Source of the DNA: Bacillus sp. P14.5
Lineage (GTDB): Bacteria > Bacillota > Bacilli > Bacillales > Bacillaceae_B
Reading direction: 5' to 3'
Assembly: GCF_003316765.1 (NCBI RefSeq)
Contig: NZ_NIJF01000011.1
Coordinates: 1-39,236, forward strand
Length of the DNA: 39,236 nt
The stretch's first letter is position 1. Each line of letters begins with the position of its first letter. The translations under genes and the position numbers were made by a program. This document shows, piece after piece, positions 31,835-39,236 of this stretch. The notes below the pieces were generated by a model, which ran no database searches, was not told the origin of the DNA, and saw nothing but the letters and a program-made list of their open reading frames with translations.

Positions 31835-32590
31835 TTAAATATCCAGATCAAGGAAAACTGGACAATGGTCGCTGCCAAGTGTATCCGTATGCATCCCGGC
31901 ATCAGTTAAGGTACCTTTAAGCCTTTCAGAAACAATAAAATAATCGATTCTCCATCCTATATTCCGCTCTCTGACTTTACTCATATAAGACCACCAGGTG
32001 TATGACTGATCTCTCTCAGGATATAAATGCCGGAAGCTGTCTATGAAGCCTTCTTCAAGAAGAAGTGTCATTTTATCCCGTTCTTGCTGTGTGAACCCTG
32101 AATTGCCATCATTGGATTTAGGATTGCGAAGGTCAATTTCATTGTGTGCGACATTTAAATCTCCGCAATAGATTACGGGTTTGACAGCATCCAATTCTTT
32201 AATATAGGATCTGACTCGTTCCTCCCAGTTGAGCCTGTCTGCCAGTCTGGTTAAGTCTCGTTTTGAGTTGGGGGTATAAACGTTCAATAAGAAAAACTTC
32301 TCAAACTCCAAGGTGATGGACCGTCCTTCTGGTTCACTCTCTTCCTCCCCGATTCCGTAAGAGATGGATAGAGGCTTTTCTTTCGTAAACACTGCTGTTC
32401 CGGAATATCCTTTCCGTTCAGCATAATTCCAGTACTGATGATAGCTTTCCAATTCCAGAGAAATTTGTCCTTCCTGAAGCTTGGATTCCTGTATGCAAAA
32501 AATATCGGCATCGGTCTCATGGAAAAAGTCTAAAAAACCTTTTTTCACACAAGCCCTTATCCCATTAACATTCCACGATACTAATTTCAT
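31835..32590 (-). CDS. exoA: Exodeoxyribonuclease III (AP endonuclease)
   Basis: The 251-residue enzyme of the exonuclease-endonuclease-phosphatase fold begins MKLVSWNVNGIRACVKKG. It has IFCIQESKLQ (metal-binding Glu), NVYTPNSKRD, VIYCGDLNVAHNEIDL, WRIDYFIVSERL and GSDHCPVFLDLDI with the catalytic Asp-His. It repairs abasic sites and 3' blocks in DNA. The length equals the family norm. It is probably monocistronic; I see no clear terminator. Confidence 0.95.
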   Translation of the reverse strand: MKLVSWNVNGIRACVKKGFLDFFHETDADIFCIQESKLQEGQISLELESYHQYWNYAERKGYSGTAVFTKEKPLSISYGIGEEESEPEGRSITLEFEKFFLLNVYTPNSKRDLTRLADRLNWEERVRSYIKELDAVKPVIYCGDLNVAHNEIDLRNPKSNDGNSGFTQQERDKMTLLLEEGFIDSFRHLYPERDQSYTWWSYMSKVRERNIGWRIDYFIVSERLKGTLTDAGMHTDTLGSDHCPVFLDLDI

Positions 32591-32669
32591 AAATGCTTCT
32601 CTCCCGTTGATTTACTAGGATACTATTCTAACAGAAAACAAGGGTGTCTTCACGTAGAGAGAACCAGCT

Positions 32670-34241
32670 TTAATACATTAAAGCACCCCTCCCTTTTGGC
32701 CGGCAAATAAGAAAAGAGTATGAACCCTTAGGATTCCATACTCTTTTAAAGTTTTTATTTTTTCTTTGATTCCTGCCTGTCGAAGAACCTTTAGCCGGCC
32801 TGCCGGCTGTTTTCCCTCTTGAAGAGCTGCTGCGGCTCTTTCCGCCTTTGCTGCTATTATCAGCGAACTTATGGAGAGATCCCCGTGAGACCTCTTTGGC
32901 TTCCAACACATTTGAACGCTTTCTGCCTTTTGCAGATGATGATTTGGCAGGTTTACTGCTTCTAGGATTATCAGAGGCTGCAGGCTTGGTGCCTCTGCTG
33001 TTTCTTGAGCGTGAACGGTCCTCTGTACTCCGGCTGCTCCGTCCCTGTTTCTCTTTAGTTGTTCTTTCTCTTGGGGCACTTGGTTTCTTTGCCGATTTTT
33101 GTTTAGGCTTGGACTCCCTGTCAGTGACGTTTCCAATAGTTTGCTTAGGAAGCTTAATGTTCAATTCTTTTTCAATTTGAGTCAGATCATCTTTTTGGGC
33201 CGGGGAATAGAATGTAACGGCAAGACCTGTTTCCCCTGCTCTTCCTGTCCTTCCAATTCGGTGTACATAGCTGTCCGCATCTTCCGGAATATCATAATTG
33301 AAAACATGTGTGACACCTTCAACATCAAGGCCCCTGGCAGCAACATCAGTAGCAATCAATAATTGAAACTCCGCCTCCCGGAATCTCTTCATTACCTTCT
33401 CGCGTTTTGCCTGAGACAAGTCACCGTGCAACTCATCACAACTAAATCCGAATGAAACTAGTTCACCATATAATTTAGACACTCTTCGTTTGGTTCTGCA
33501 GAAAATGACCGCAAGATAGGGCTGTTCTTCTTTTATCATATCGATAAGTGTAGATTGTTTCGCTCGGTCGTTGACGAATACTGCCAATTGCTTAACACTC
33601 TTTGCAGGTCCTTGTGTTCTTTCCACAGAGATATATTGCGGATTTTTCATATGCTTTTTGGAGAGAACTTTGATCTCATCGGGAATGGTCGCTGAAAACA
33701 ACAGAGTCTGCCTACTCGCAGGGGTCTCCCTTATTATCATTTCGACTTCTTTCAAGAAACCAATATGGAGCATCTGATCGGCTTCGTCCAATACCAGAGT
33801 GTCTAAATGCGACAAATCAATGGTTCCACGTCCGATATGATCTAAAATCCTTCCGGGAGTTCCAACAACAATTCCGACATTCCTTCTTAGTTTACTAAGC
33901 TGCTTATCTACATCCTGTCCGCCATATACAGGGAGAACGCTGATTCCTTCAATATGGCGGATCAGCTTCCGGACTTCTTCCGTTATTTGTAGGGCAAGCT
34001 CCCTGGTCGGAGTCACTATCAATGCTTGAATGCTTTGCTTTTCAAAATCAAACTTTTCGATGACCGGCAATATAAAAGCAAGTGTCTTACCTGTTCCGGT
34101 TTGTGCTTGTGCGATTACATCTTTATGCTCCATCACAGAAGGTATTGCTTTCTCCTGAATGGGGGTTGGAGTGGTTACATTATTTTTCTGAAGCCTTAAA
34201 GTAATCTCTTCAGAAATCCCTAACGATTTAAAGTCTTTCAA
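32670..34241 (-). CDS. DEAD-box RNA helicase with a basic Ser/Arg-rich tail; stop probably displaced by a frameshift
   Basis: The two RecA domains carry Q motif TPTPIQ, AQTGTGKT (about 46-53), PTRELALQ, VLDEADQM, LFSATIPDE, VIFCRTKRRV, ATDVAARGLDVEGV and HRIGRTGRAGETG. From about residue 385 the protein becomes a low-complexity basic tail of over 110 residues with many Ser, Arg, Lys and Gly, an RNA-binding extension as in CshA-type helicases. The frame as written reads through its own terminator stem (32712-32747). One extra base in the T6 tract at 32758-32763 would give the stop NQRKK-TAA at 32755. The natural gene is probably 32755-34241. It likely unwinds RNA in the cold or in ribosome assembly. 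Confidence 0.92.
   Translation of the reverse strand: MKDFKSLGISEEITLRLQKNNVTTPTPIQEKAIPSVMEHKDVIAQAQTGTGKTLAFILPVIEKFDFEKQSIQALIVTPTRELALQITEEVRKLIRHIEGISVLPVYGGQDVDKQLSKLRRNVGIVVGTPGRILDHIGRGTIDLSHLDTLVLDEADQMLHIGFLKEVEMIIRETPASRQTLLFSATIPDEIKVLSKKHMKNPQYISVERTQGPAKSVKQLAVFVNDRAKQSTLIDMIKEEQPYLAVIFCRTKRRVSKLYGELVSFGFSCDELHGDLSQAKREKVMKRFREAEFQLLIATDVAARGLDVEGVTHVFNYDIPEDADSYVHRIGRTGRAGETGLAVTFYSPAQKDDLTQIEKELNIKLPKQTIGNVTDRESKPKQKSAKKPSAPRERTTKEKQGRSSRSTEDRSRSRNSRGTKPAASDNPRSSKPAKSSSAKGRKRSNVLEAKEVSRGSLHKFADNSSKGGKSRSSSSRGKTAGRPAKGSSTGRNQRKNKNFKRVWNPKGSYSFLICRPKGRGALMY
32707..32749 (-). terminator. Rho-independent terminator of the helicase gene
   Basis: AAAAGAGTATG (32712-32722) pairs perfectly with CATACTCTTTT (32737-32747), followed on the minus strand by TTTTCTTATTT. 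It lies inside the written reading frame, a sign that the true stop is upstream. Confidence 0.85.
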
Positions 34242-34298
34242 AATGGAATCCCTACTTTCACCTTATAAAGGAAATATGATGCTTTGTGTATCTGAGTT

Positions 34299-34496
34299 TT
34301 AGTACTTTCTATTCTGAATAGCTTTCTGCTTTTCCATTAATCCGTGAGATTTTTCGATGATATCTGTCAGCACATCGCCTTTGTATACTCTGCCAAGCTT
34401 AGTGTTTTTTTGATAATATTCCACAATTTCATCAAGCATATCGGCTGTATCTTTGCTTATACGAACATTTAACTGTATCCTGTTTTGATCACTCAC
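34299..34496 (-). CDS. Small ribbon-helix-helix-like protein
   Basis: The 65-residue protein reads NRIQLNVRISKDTADMLDEIVEYYQKNTKLGRVYKGDVLTDIIEKS. A beta strand of alternating polar and hydrophobic residues (IQLNVRI) is followed by two helices, the arrangement of CopG/MetJ/ParD-type repressors. It is a single-gene unit with GGGAAGTTAAGTTACT upstream. A perfect 38-bp palindrome lies 35 bases upstream of the start, which would be a natural operator. No toxin gene is paired with it. Function is inferred from the fold. Confidence 0.65.
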   Translation of the reverse strand: MSDQNRIQLNVRISKDTADMLDEIVEYYQKNTKLGRVYKGDVLTDIIEKSHGLMEKQKAIQNRKY

Positions 34497-34530
34497 AGTA
34501 ACTTAACTTCCCTTCATGACAGCTTTCTAG

Positions 34531-34568
34531 CACCTGTTATCAACCTGCTAGCAGGTTGATAACAGGTG
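34531..34568. repeat. Perfect 38-bp palindrome upstream of the ribbon-helix-helix-like gene
   Basis: The left arm CACCTGTTATCAACCTGCT (34531-34549) is the exact reverse complement of 34550-34568, with no loop. There is no T-run, so it is not a terminator. Possible uses are an operator, a cruciform-forming site or a nuclease/recombinase target. Confidence 0.85.
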
Positions 34569-34820
34569 TATAGTGAATGATAGCACTCAAAATGACAAAT
34601 TACAAATTAATTCTCGAGGAGTGTCAGGGATTGTCGAGAACATACTGAATGAAAAATCGTGATTTCTTTACAGGGATTTAAAAAAGTTATAAAATAACCT
34701 AATTCTTTTATTTTGCTTAGATAATTATCTCAGGCAGACAAAGAATTTTTCTCAAGCTTTAGACCGTTTCAGTAAGACTTATTGAAACCTATAATGAAAT
34801 CTAATATAGGAGAGCACAAA

Positions 34821-34847
34821 ATAAAAAACCTCAAAAATGAGGTTTTA
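34821..34847 (-). terminator. Rho-independent terminator of the GNAT gene
   Basis: AAAACCTCA and TGAGGTTTT pair on both strands (34825-34846), with a T run on the minus strand. Confidence 0.85.
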
Positions 34848-34848
34848 C

Positions 34849-35517
34849 TTAATTGCTTAAAAATGGATTTCTCCACTCCATTAGCGCAGCATAGTTTCTG
34901 GATTCTTCGTCTTCTATATAATCAGGAATAACGCCGACAGGCAAACGTCCGCATCTTAGCAGGAAGGATATGACTTTATCATGAAGTTCACCTTTGACTA
35001 CGGCCTCCAGATATTCAGCAGCCGACATTTTATTGGCTGCTTTTCCATACCCAGGCATTCTTCCGCCCCCAATTAGCTGTTGCAAACGCAGTTGAATGAC
35101 CACTTCATACATGGAATTCATCAATGCTTTTCCCAAGCCGAGTCCTCTGTACTTTGGAGATACCCCAATGTCTACTATGTATAATGCATTTCCATTGGGC
35201 TCATGAGTGTTGATATACCCGTTACCCGTCAATTCTGACCAAGAATGATTGATTTTAGCCGGATCAAAGCAGGTTATCATGCCAGTGATCGAACCGGCAA
35301 TCTCTCCTTCCACTTCTATACATAGGGCTCCTTCTGGGAACAACTTAATATGATTTGAAAGCTGCTCTTCATTCCACCAAAGATCTGAAGGAAATGGCGG
35401 GGGGAAGCTCTCCTGCTGAACCCTAATCAATCCTGGAAAATCGGAATGATCATAGGATCTGATTTCAGCGGCAAAAGGTTTATCTTTTTGAAAAACATAA
35501 AGCTTCTTACTATACAA
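34849..35517 (-). CDS. GNAT family N-acetyltransferase
   Basis: About 222 residues. The central DIGVSPKYRGLGLGKALM is the acetyl-CoA loop, preceded by GALCIEVEGEIAGSITGM (beta-2/3). The C-terminal third (YGKAANKMSAAEYLEAVV ... GVIPDYIEDEESRNYAALMEW) is not typical of small GNATs but occurs in larger Bacillus relatives. I start it at the TTG at 35517 because AAAGGGAGG lies eight bases before it; an ATG at 35556 has no site. The upstream small membrane gene ends 17 bases before it, so they form an operon. Confidence 0.82.
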   Translation of the reverse strand: MYSKKLYVFQKDKPFAAEIRSYDHSDFPGLIRVQQESFPPPFPSDLWWNEEQLSNHIKLFPEGALCIEVEGEIAGSITGMITCFDPAKINHSWSELTGNGYINTHEPNGNALYIVDIGVSPKYRGLGLGKALMNSMYEVVIQLRLQQLIGGGRMPGYGKAANKMSAAEYLEAVVKGELHDKVISFLLRCGRLPVGVIPDYIEDEESRNYAALMEWRNPFLSN

Positions 35518-35533
35518 TTGGGCAGCCTCCCTT

Positions 35534-35758
35534 TCATTTCCATAAAGATGAAACATTGGAGCTCAATCCAGCGTCCAGTCCAATTTCTTCTGCCTCAGTT
35601 TCACTGTAGCGGTCATCAAACTTTTCAAGCACCAAAAGGAGAATCAAGGTTACAGCTGCACAGAGACCGGCGAGTGCAACTAAAAGCGCTGCACCATAAA
35701 GGATTATCTTCTTGAATCCTGCCTTTTTTAATCTGTTCCAATCAAAATGGAAACTGAT
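35534..35758 (-). CDS. Overlooked small membrane protein with a non-standard or lost start codon
   Basis: A minus-strand frame of 74 codons reads SFHFDWNRLKKAGFKKIILYGAA (basic amphipathic start), one long hydrophobic segment (LLVALAGLCAAVTLILLLVL), then EKFDDRYSETEAEEIGLDAGLSS and a TGA at 35534-35536. A good ribosome site (AAAGGAAGTG) is in the right place, but the codon seven bases after it is ATC (35756-35758), not ATG, GTG or TTG, and no other start lies before the coding part. It is an AUC-start gene, a start-loss mutation, or a sequencing error. The stop is just before the GNAT ribosome site. Function unknown. Confidence 0.5.
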   Translation of the reverse strand: MSFHFDWNRLKKAGFKKIILYGAALLVALAGLCAAVTLILLLVLEKFDDRYSETEAEEIGLDAGLSSNVSSLWK

Positions 35759-36065
35759 AACAACACTTCCTTTTATTCTGATTTTTCTATTATTTTACCA
35801 AATTGATGGCAAATAGTGAAATCTGATATGGATTTTTGTTCACCTTCTTTTACTGAAAAAAATAGATTACCCTTTGCCAGCTATGATAATAATCACTGAG
35901 AGCTGATTCACTATAATAACTCTAGAGGAAAATATCGTTTACCTCTTGAATAGAAATAATTGGCTCGCTGAAGTTGTTAAGAATCACTAATGAATTGTCT
36001 CTTATAGGGTTAAATTAAGGAATGAGCATATTCTTGCTCAATCCTTCATCGGGAGTGATTCTACC
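35759..36065. other. Intergenic region upstream of the SASP gene
   Basis: AT-rich; no gene seen. It should contain the forespore (sigma-G) promoter of the SASP gene, but I cannot point to a clear -35/-10 pair. Confidence 0.4.
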
Positions 36066-36257
36066 ATGGCAAGAAACAAACTTGTGGTTCCTGGATCAGA
36101 AAGAGTATTGAACCAGATGAAAGAAGAAATCGCCAATGAGTTTGGAGTAACACTTGGAGCAGATACTACCGCGCGCGCCAACGGATCTGTTGGAGGAGAG
36201 ATGACAAAACGTCTCGTCGCTCTTGCACAACAGACGCTGGCTGAAGGACAGAATTAA
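36066..36257 (+). CDS. Alpha/beta-type small acid-soluble spore protein
   Basis: The 63-residue protein is a textbook [29 protein letters not shown], with the GPR protease site region EIANEFGV, then [22 protein letters not shown]. It coats and protects spore DNA and is degraded at germination. GGGAGTG precedes the ATG. It shows that the organism is a spore former. A paralogue symbol (sspA, sspB and so on) cannot be chosen. Confidence 0.96.
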   Translation: MARNKLVVPGSERVLNQMKEEIANEFGVTLGADTTARANGSVGGEMTKRLVALAQQTLAEGQN

Positions 36258-36260
36258 TAA

Positions 36261-36305
36261 AGAATCAGGTCCCCTTTTGAATTAAGGGGACCTGGTTCTG
36301 TTTTT
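36261..36305 (+). terminator. Rho-independent terminator of the SASP gene
   Basis: CAGGTCCCCTT (36266-36276) pairs with AAGGGGACCTG (36284-36294), extended by AGAA/TTCT, followed by TTTTT (36301-36305). Confidence 0.92.
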
Positions 36306-36341
36306 CCATATAAAAGAGCCATCATTATGAGGACTTTTGGG

Positions 36342-37163
36342 TTATTGACCGGAGCTTCCCGGCATATTTTTTCCATAAAAGATTTCATCCATTTCTAACT
36401 TCAATTTGTTGGTGATTTCTTTGACTTCTCCTTCCTCAAGCTTGTTTTTCGTATATCCGAATAAGTAATTGTTCAAATCAAATTCTTTCAGTTTGCACTT
36501 CGTGTGAAAGATATTTTGAGGATAAACATTCACATCGATCATATCGTATTCCTCTTTTATCTCCTCAGGGATATAATTCTGGATTGAATTAATATCATGA
36601 TCAATGAATAACTTGCGTCCGCTGATATCCCTTGTAAATCCTCTTACTCTGTAATCCATCGTCATGACATCCGTTTCAAATGAATGGATCAGGTAATTTA
36701 GTGCTTTAAGAGGTGAAATCTCCCCGCAAGTGGATACATCGATATCAGCACGGAATGTACTGATCCCTTCATGAGGATGGTACTCAGGATAAGTATGGAC
36801 GGTGATATGGCTTTTATCGAGCTGCATGGTAACCGCTGAAGGAAGCGGTCCTGGGGACTCATCGAAATGCTCATTCGGCACTTCAACAATCGGACCTTCA
36901 GAAACAAGAATGGTGACTGAAGCACCTTGTGGGACATAATCCTGTTTTGCTATATTGAGAACATGTGCCCCGATGATATCCGATACATTGGATAGGATCT
37001 TTGTGAGACGGTCTGCATTATACTGTTCATCGATATACTCAATATAAGCCTCCCGCTCTTCCCTTGTTTTTGTATAACATATATCATACATGTTGAAACT
37101 CAGTGATTTAGTCAGGTTATTAAATTCGTGAAGCTGGATTCTTTCTTCATGAGACATTTTCAT
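36342..37163 (-). CDS. speD: S-adenosylmethionine decarboxylase proenzyme, E. coli (long) type
   Basis: The 273-residue proenzyme matches the long bacterial SpeD family. [33 protein letters not shown] contains the self-cleavage site before Ser118 (DK-S-H), which becomes the pyruvoyl cofactor. [30 protein letters not shown] and [17 protein letters not shown] follow. It decarboxylates SAM to supply aminopropyl groups for spermidine. The B. subtilis enzyme (SpeH) is the short type of about 126 residues, so this is a different class. GGGGGAAAG precedes the ATG. A monocistronic unit. Confidence 0.95.
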   Translation of the reverse strand: MKMSHEERIQLHEFNNLTKSLSFNMYDICYTKTREEREAYIEYIDEQYNADRLTKILSNVSDIIGAHVLNIAKQDYVPQGASVTILVSEGPIVEVPNEHFDESPGPLPSAVTMQLDKSHITVHTYPEYHPHEGISTFRADIDVSTCGEISPLKALNYLIHSFETDVMTMDYRVRGFTRDISGRKLFIDHDINSIQNYIPEEIKEEYDMIDVNVYPQNIFHTKCKLKEFDLNNYLFGYTKNKLEEGEVKEITNKLKLEMDEIFYGKNMPGSSGQ

Positions 37164-37619
37164 GATTTCTTTCCCCCTATGTAAAATGATGCAGAAACTA
37201 TATGTTTCAACTCTTGGTTATTTGTTATGATACCCTGTCATTCAGAGAATAAAACGATATTCTTTTAACCATGATTTGAGCTTGATGAGGAAACTGGCAG
37301 ATCATACACTTGAAATGAAAATTAGTGAGGTTAATGAAATAAGCTTTATTCTTAATCTTTGCAGCTATCTATAATGTATATCGAAAAATAACGACATTAA
37401 CTAAAAAAATCATGTTGAGCAGGAAAAAAGAGCTTCTCTCTCGTTTAGAGTGCTTTTGGGTTATAGAAAGCACCAAGTAAACAGTTATACAAACAGATTA
37501 TTTCAAATGGAAAGCAATTTAGTTTTATTTTCCAGCATAAAAAAGAACAATTGATGCGCCGCATAGTTTTTGATAAACAGGAATTCGGGTAAAATGGAAG
37601 TAGGATTGGAGCGTGGACT
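37164..37619. other. Intergenic region between divergent speD and CAP genes
   Basis: About 455 bases, AT-rich, with no convincing gene; the minus-strand frame at 37445-37642 has no ribosome site and an unlikely Cys-rich composition. It should hold the promoters of both divergent genes. Confidence 0.5.
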
Positions 37620-38762
37620 ATGAGAAGACTACTGATGCTCATAATAATTATAGTTGTTGCTTTTAATACGAAGCCTTATTGGGAAGATTATCTGGATTCT
37701 TCCTTCATGAATGATACAATTGCTAAATTAGACTCTTTTAAAGAAAAACCTGAGGTGCAAGAGGCATTAACCAAGATGAATGATAAGATAGGATCCATTA
37801 TTTACGGGTTGGAAGGTTCGCTCCAAGATGTAAAAGAAGAAGTGAAAGAACCAAATGAAGAGACAGAAGCAGTTGAGGTAAGTAAGCCTGAACTGACAAA
37901 GCCAGAGAATCAGGTGTTCTCCATTCACAACCTAGAAATGGGCGATACAAGAGAAACCGTTGAGGACATGTTGGGCACACCTGTCCGCTCATCCGTCAAT
38001 GAGTATGGTGTAGAGTGGCATGCCTATCACCAGGATTACCATAACTTCCTGATGGCCGCCTATGATGATAACGATCAGGTGAGCGCGCTTTACACCAACC
38101 AGGATCTAATAGCTTCCGATTCAGGGGTCGCTTTAAACAGTTCCAAGCAAGAAGTTCATGAAACCCTCGGCGAGCCCATTACTAAAATTAGAAAAGGCTT
38201 GGTCTATTACCAACTGCAGGATGATGGTGAATATGAGATTTACCAGCGTGACAATAGCTACATTACCGTTTTTTATGATAAACACGAAAATGATAGCGTT
38301 ACTGCTTTGCAGATTATAGATGAAGATTTGGAACATGGCAAAAAAGACATCTACTCTGCTGAAAGTGAAGAATTGAAAGAAGGTTTCGAGTATCAGCTCT
38401 TTGACCTTACCAATGCCACCCGGGTCAATCATGGTCTCCCAGTTTTGACTTGGAATGACCATGTCAGAGGTACTGCGCGCGACCATAGTCTGGATATGGC
38501 TGAGAACAATTACTTCAATCATACCAACTTGGAAGGCCAGTCGCCCTTTGACAGGATGCAGGAGGATGATATTGCCTTTACTGTGGCCGGTGAAAATCTC
38601 GCTTATGGGCAATTCAGCTCCATCTTCGCTCATGAAGGGTTGATGAATTCAATGGGTCACAGAAAGAACATTGTTAAGGAAGACTACGAATTCCTCGGTG
38701 TTGGAGTAGCCTTTAACGAGGAATCCCAGCCTTATTATACAGAAAACTTTTTTAGTAATTAA
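37620..38762 (+). CDS. Membrane-anchored CAP/SCP-domain protein with an N-terminal CAP-associated domain (YlbC-like)
   Basis: The 380-residue protein begins with a hydrophobic anchor (RRLLMLIIIIVVAFN), then an acidic linker (about 25-95). The CAP-associated domain (about 100-235) has GDTRETVEDMLGTPVRSSVNEYGVEWHAYHQDY and SKQEVHETLGEPITKIRKG, two copies of one motif. The CAP domain (about 255-380) has DLTNATRVNHGLPVLTWNDHVRGTARDHSLDMAENNYFNHTNLEGQSPFDRM and AGENLAYG ... GLMNSMGHRKNI. The His/Glu cluster is present. This is the architecture of B. subtilis YlbC. GGAGCGTGG precedes the ATG. It acts outside the membrane; function unknown. Confidence 0.9.
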   Translation: MRRLLMLIIIIVVAFNTKPYWEDYLDSSFMNDTIAKLDSFKEKPEVQEALTKMNDKIGSIIYGLEGSLQDVKEEVKEPNEETEAVEVSKPELTKPENQVFSIHNLEMGDTRETVEDMLGTPVRSSVNEYGVEWHAYHQDYHNFLMAAYDDNDQVSALYTNQDLIASDSGVALNSSKQEVHETLGEPITKIRKGLVYYQLQDDGEYEIYQRDNSYITVFYDKHENDSVTALQIIDEDLEHGKKDIYSAESEELKEGFEYQLFDLTNATRVNHGLPVLTWNDHVRGTARDHSLDMAENNYFNHTNLEGQSPFDRMQEDDIAFTVAGENLAYGQFSSIFAHEGLMNSMGHRKNIVKEDYEFLGVGVAFNEESQPYYTENFFSN

Positions 38763-38767
38763 GCTGG

Positions 38768-38803
38768 ACCGTGCCTTTCTCAGGTGCGGTTTTTCTTTTT
38801 TAT
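38768..38803 (+). terminator. Rho-independent terminator of the CAP gene
   Basis: ACCGTGCC and GGTGCGGT pair (two G-T pairs), followed by TTTTTCTTTTTT. Confidence 0.8.
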
Positions 38804-38925
38804 CAAGACTTTTTTATAAGACAGTGAGGTTTAAAAAAACTCCGACTTAAACTTTTCAAGAAAAAATGGTCGGTGCACGATTGTTTAAGAAGTTCTAAGC
38901 GACAATTTGGCTAGAAATTTAGACT

Positions 38926-39236
38926 GAAGTGTTCTATAGAAGCCCTCTAAGCAACACTTGGGCTGGAATTTAAGTGCGAAGTGTTCTATAGGAGCTTTCT
39001 AAACGACACTTGAGCTGGAATTAAAGAGTGAAGTGTTCTATAGGAGCTTACTAAGCGACACTTGGGCTGGAATTAAAGCCTGAAGTGTTCTATAGAAGCT
39101 CTCTAAACGACACTTGGGCTGGAATTTAAGTGTGAAGTGTTCTATAGAAGCTTACTAAGCGACACTTGAGCTGGAATTTAAGTGTGAAGTTGTTCTATAG
39201 TAGCTTACTAAGCGACACTTGGGCTGGAATTTAAGT
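38926..39236. repeat. Tandem array of six 52-bp units, continuing past the window
   Basis: Units start at 38926, 38978, 39030, 39082, 39134 and 39186, exactly 52 bases apart, with a degenerate half unit just upstream (about 38890-38925). Most units have AAGTGT and ACACTT arms around an inner GCTTA/TAAGC stem (three copies keep the inner stem exactly), so each could fold into a hairpin. The copies differ by a few bases, so the array is old or under selection. The last unit has one extra T and is cut by the window end. It is not CRISPR: there are no unique spacers. Confidence 0.95.

Noticed and set aside
32678..33136. Second minus-strand frame under the helicase tail
   Set aside because: Low-complexity coding sequence gives long open frames by chance; no ribosome site.
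37445..37642. Minus-strand Cys-rich frame between speD and the CAP gene
   Set aside because: No ribosome site and it runs into the CAP gene start; composition looks like translated AT-rich spacer.
38133..38633. Minus-strand 166-codon frame inside the CAP gene
   Set aside because: Shadow of a well-supported plus-strand gene.
38926..39236. CRISPR array
   Set aside because: The units are contiguous with no unique spacers and no cas genes are near.

Overview
The window looks like a chromosomal segment of a moderately AT-rich, endospore-forming Bacillaceae bacterium (Bacillus, Rossellomorea or a close genus). Support comes from an alpha/beta-type small acid-soluble spore protein, SpoVIF, an AdhB-type dehydrogenase, a YlbC-like CAP protein, strong AGGAGG ribosome sites and three T-box leaders. 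The species cannot be named from sequence alone. All gene calls rest on reading translated sequence and recalled family motifs; no search was run.

Layout. 1-2200 is a scarred region: the 3' end of a group II intron (HNH maturase tail, domain V), two small envelope proteins and a frameshifted minus-strand relic. 2204-9949 is a minus-strand block headed by a UTRA-type GntR regulator, followed by Fe-alcohol dehydrogenase, ThDP enzyme, BASS-family transporter, NAD-dependent epimerase, SDR and FAD oxidoreductase. Several genes overlap by 1-4 bases, so this reads as one catabolic operon. 10286-11186 carries spoVIF and a tiny phospholipase A2-like protein. 11235-14096 is a T-box controlled operon of a fused, pseudo-dimeric iodotyrosine-deiodinase/nitroreductase-like protein and an APC permease. 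14141-15216 is a translationally coupled membrane-protein pair. 15386-19133 holds thrS behind two tandem threonine T-boxes, then an O-methyltransferase and an acetyltransferase.

19384-22011 is another eroded minus-strand cluster: a frameshifted small gene, a two-TM peptide, a thiE scrap joined to the end of a cysteine-hydrolase-like gene, and a double GNAT. 22125-32590 is ordinary accessory metabolism and transport: adhB, anchored GH18, two EamA transporters, small DUF proteins, a membrane-anchored trypsin-like protease, AtoE-type transporter, methylmalonyl-CoA epimerase and exoA. 32670-39236 has a DEAD-box helicase with a basic Ser/Arg tail, a ribbon-helix-helix-like protein next to a perfect 38-bp palindrome, a GNAT with an overlooked membrane peptide, SASP, speD, a CAP protein, and an array of six 52-bp hairpin repeats running off the window.

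The most interesting unit is the T-box / deiodinase-like fusion / permease operon. The protein keeps a Glu-Tyr-Lys triad matching the amino-acid zwitterion clamp of iodotyrosine deiodinase, and the T-box specifier region can be read as a tyrosine codon. A caution for the whole window: five reading frames break at single-base indels in short homopolymers, so some apparent pseudogenes may be sequencing errors.
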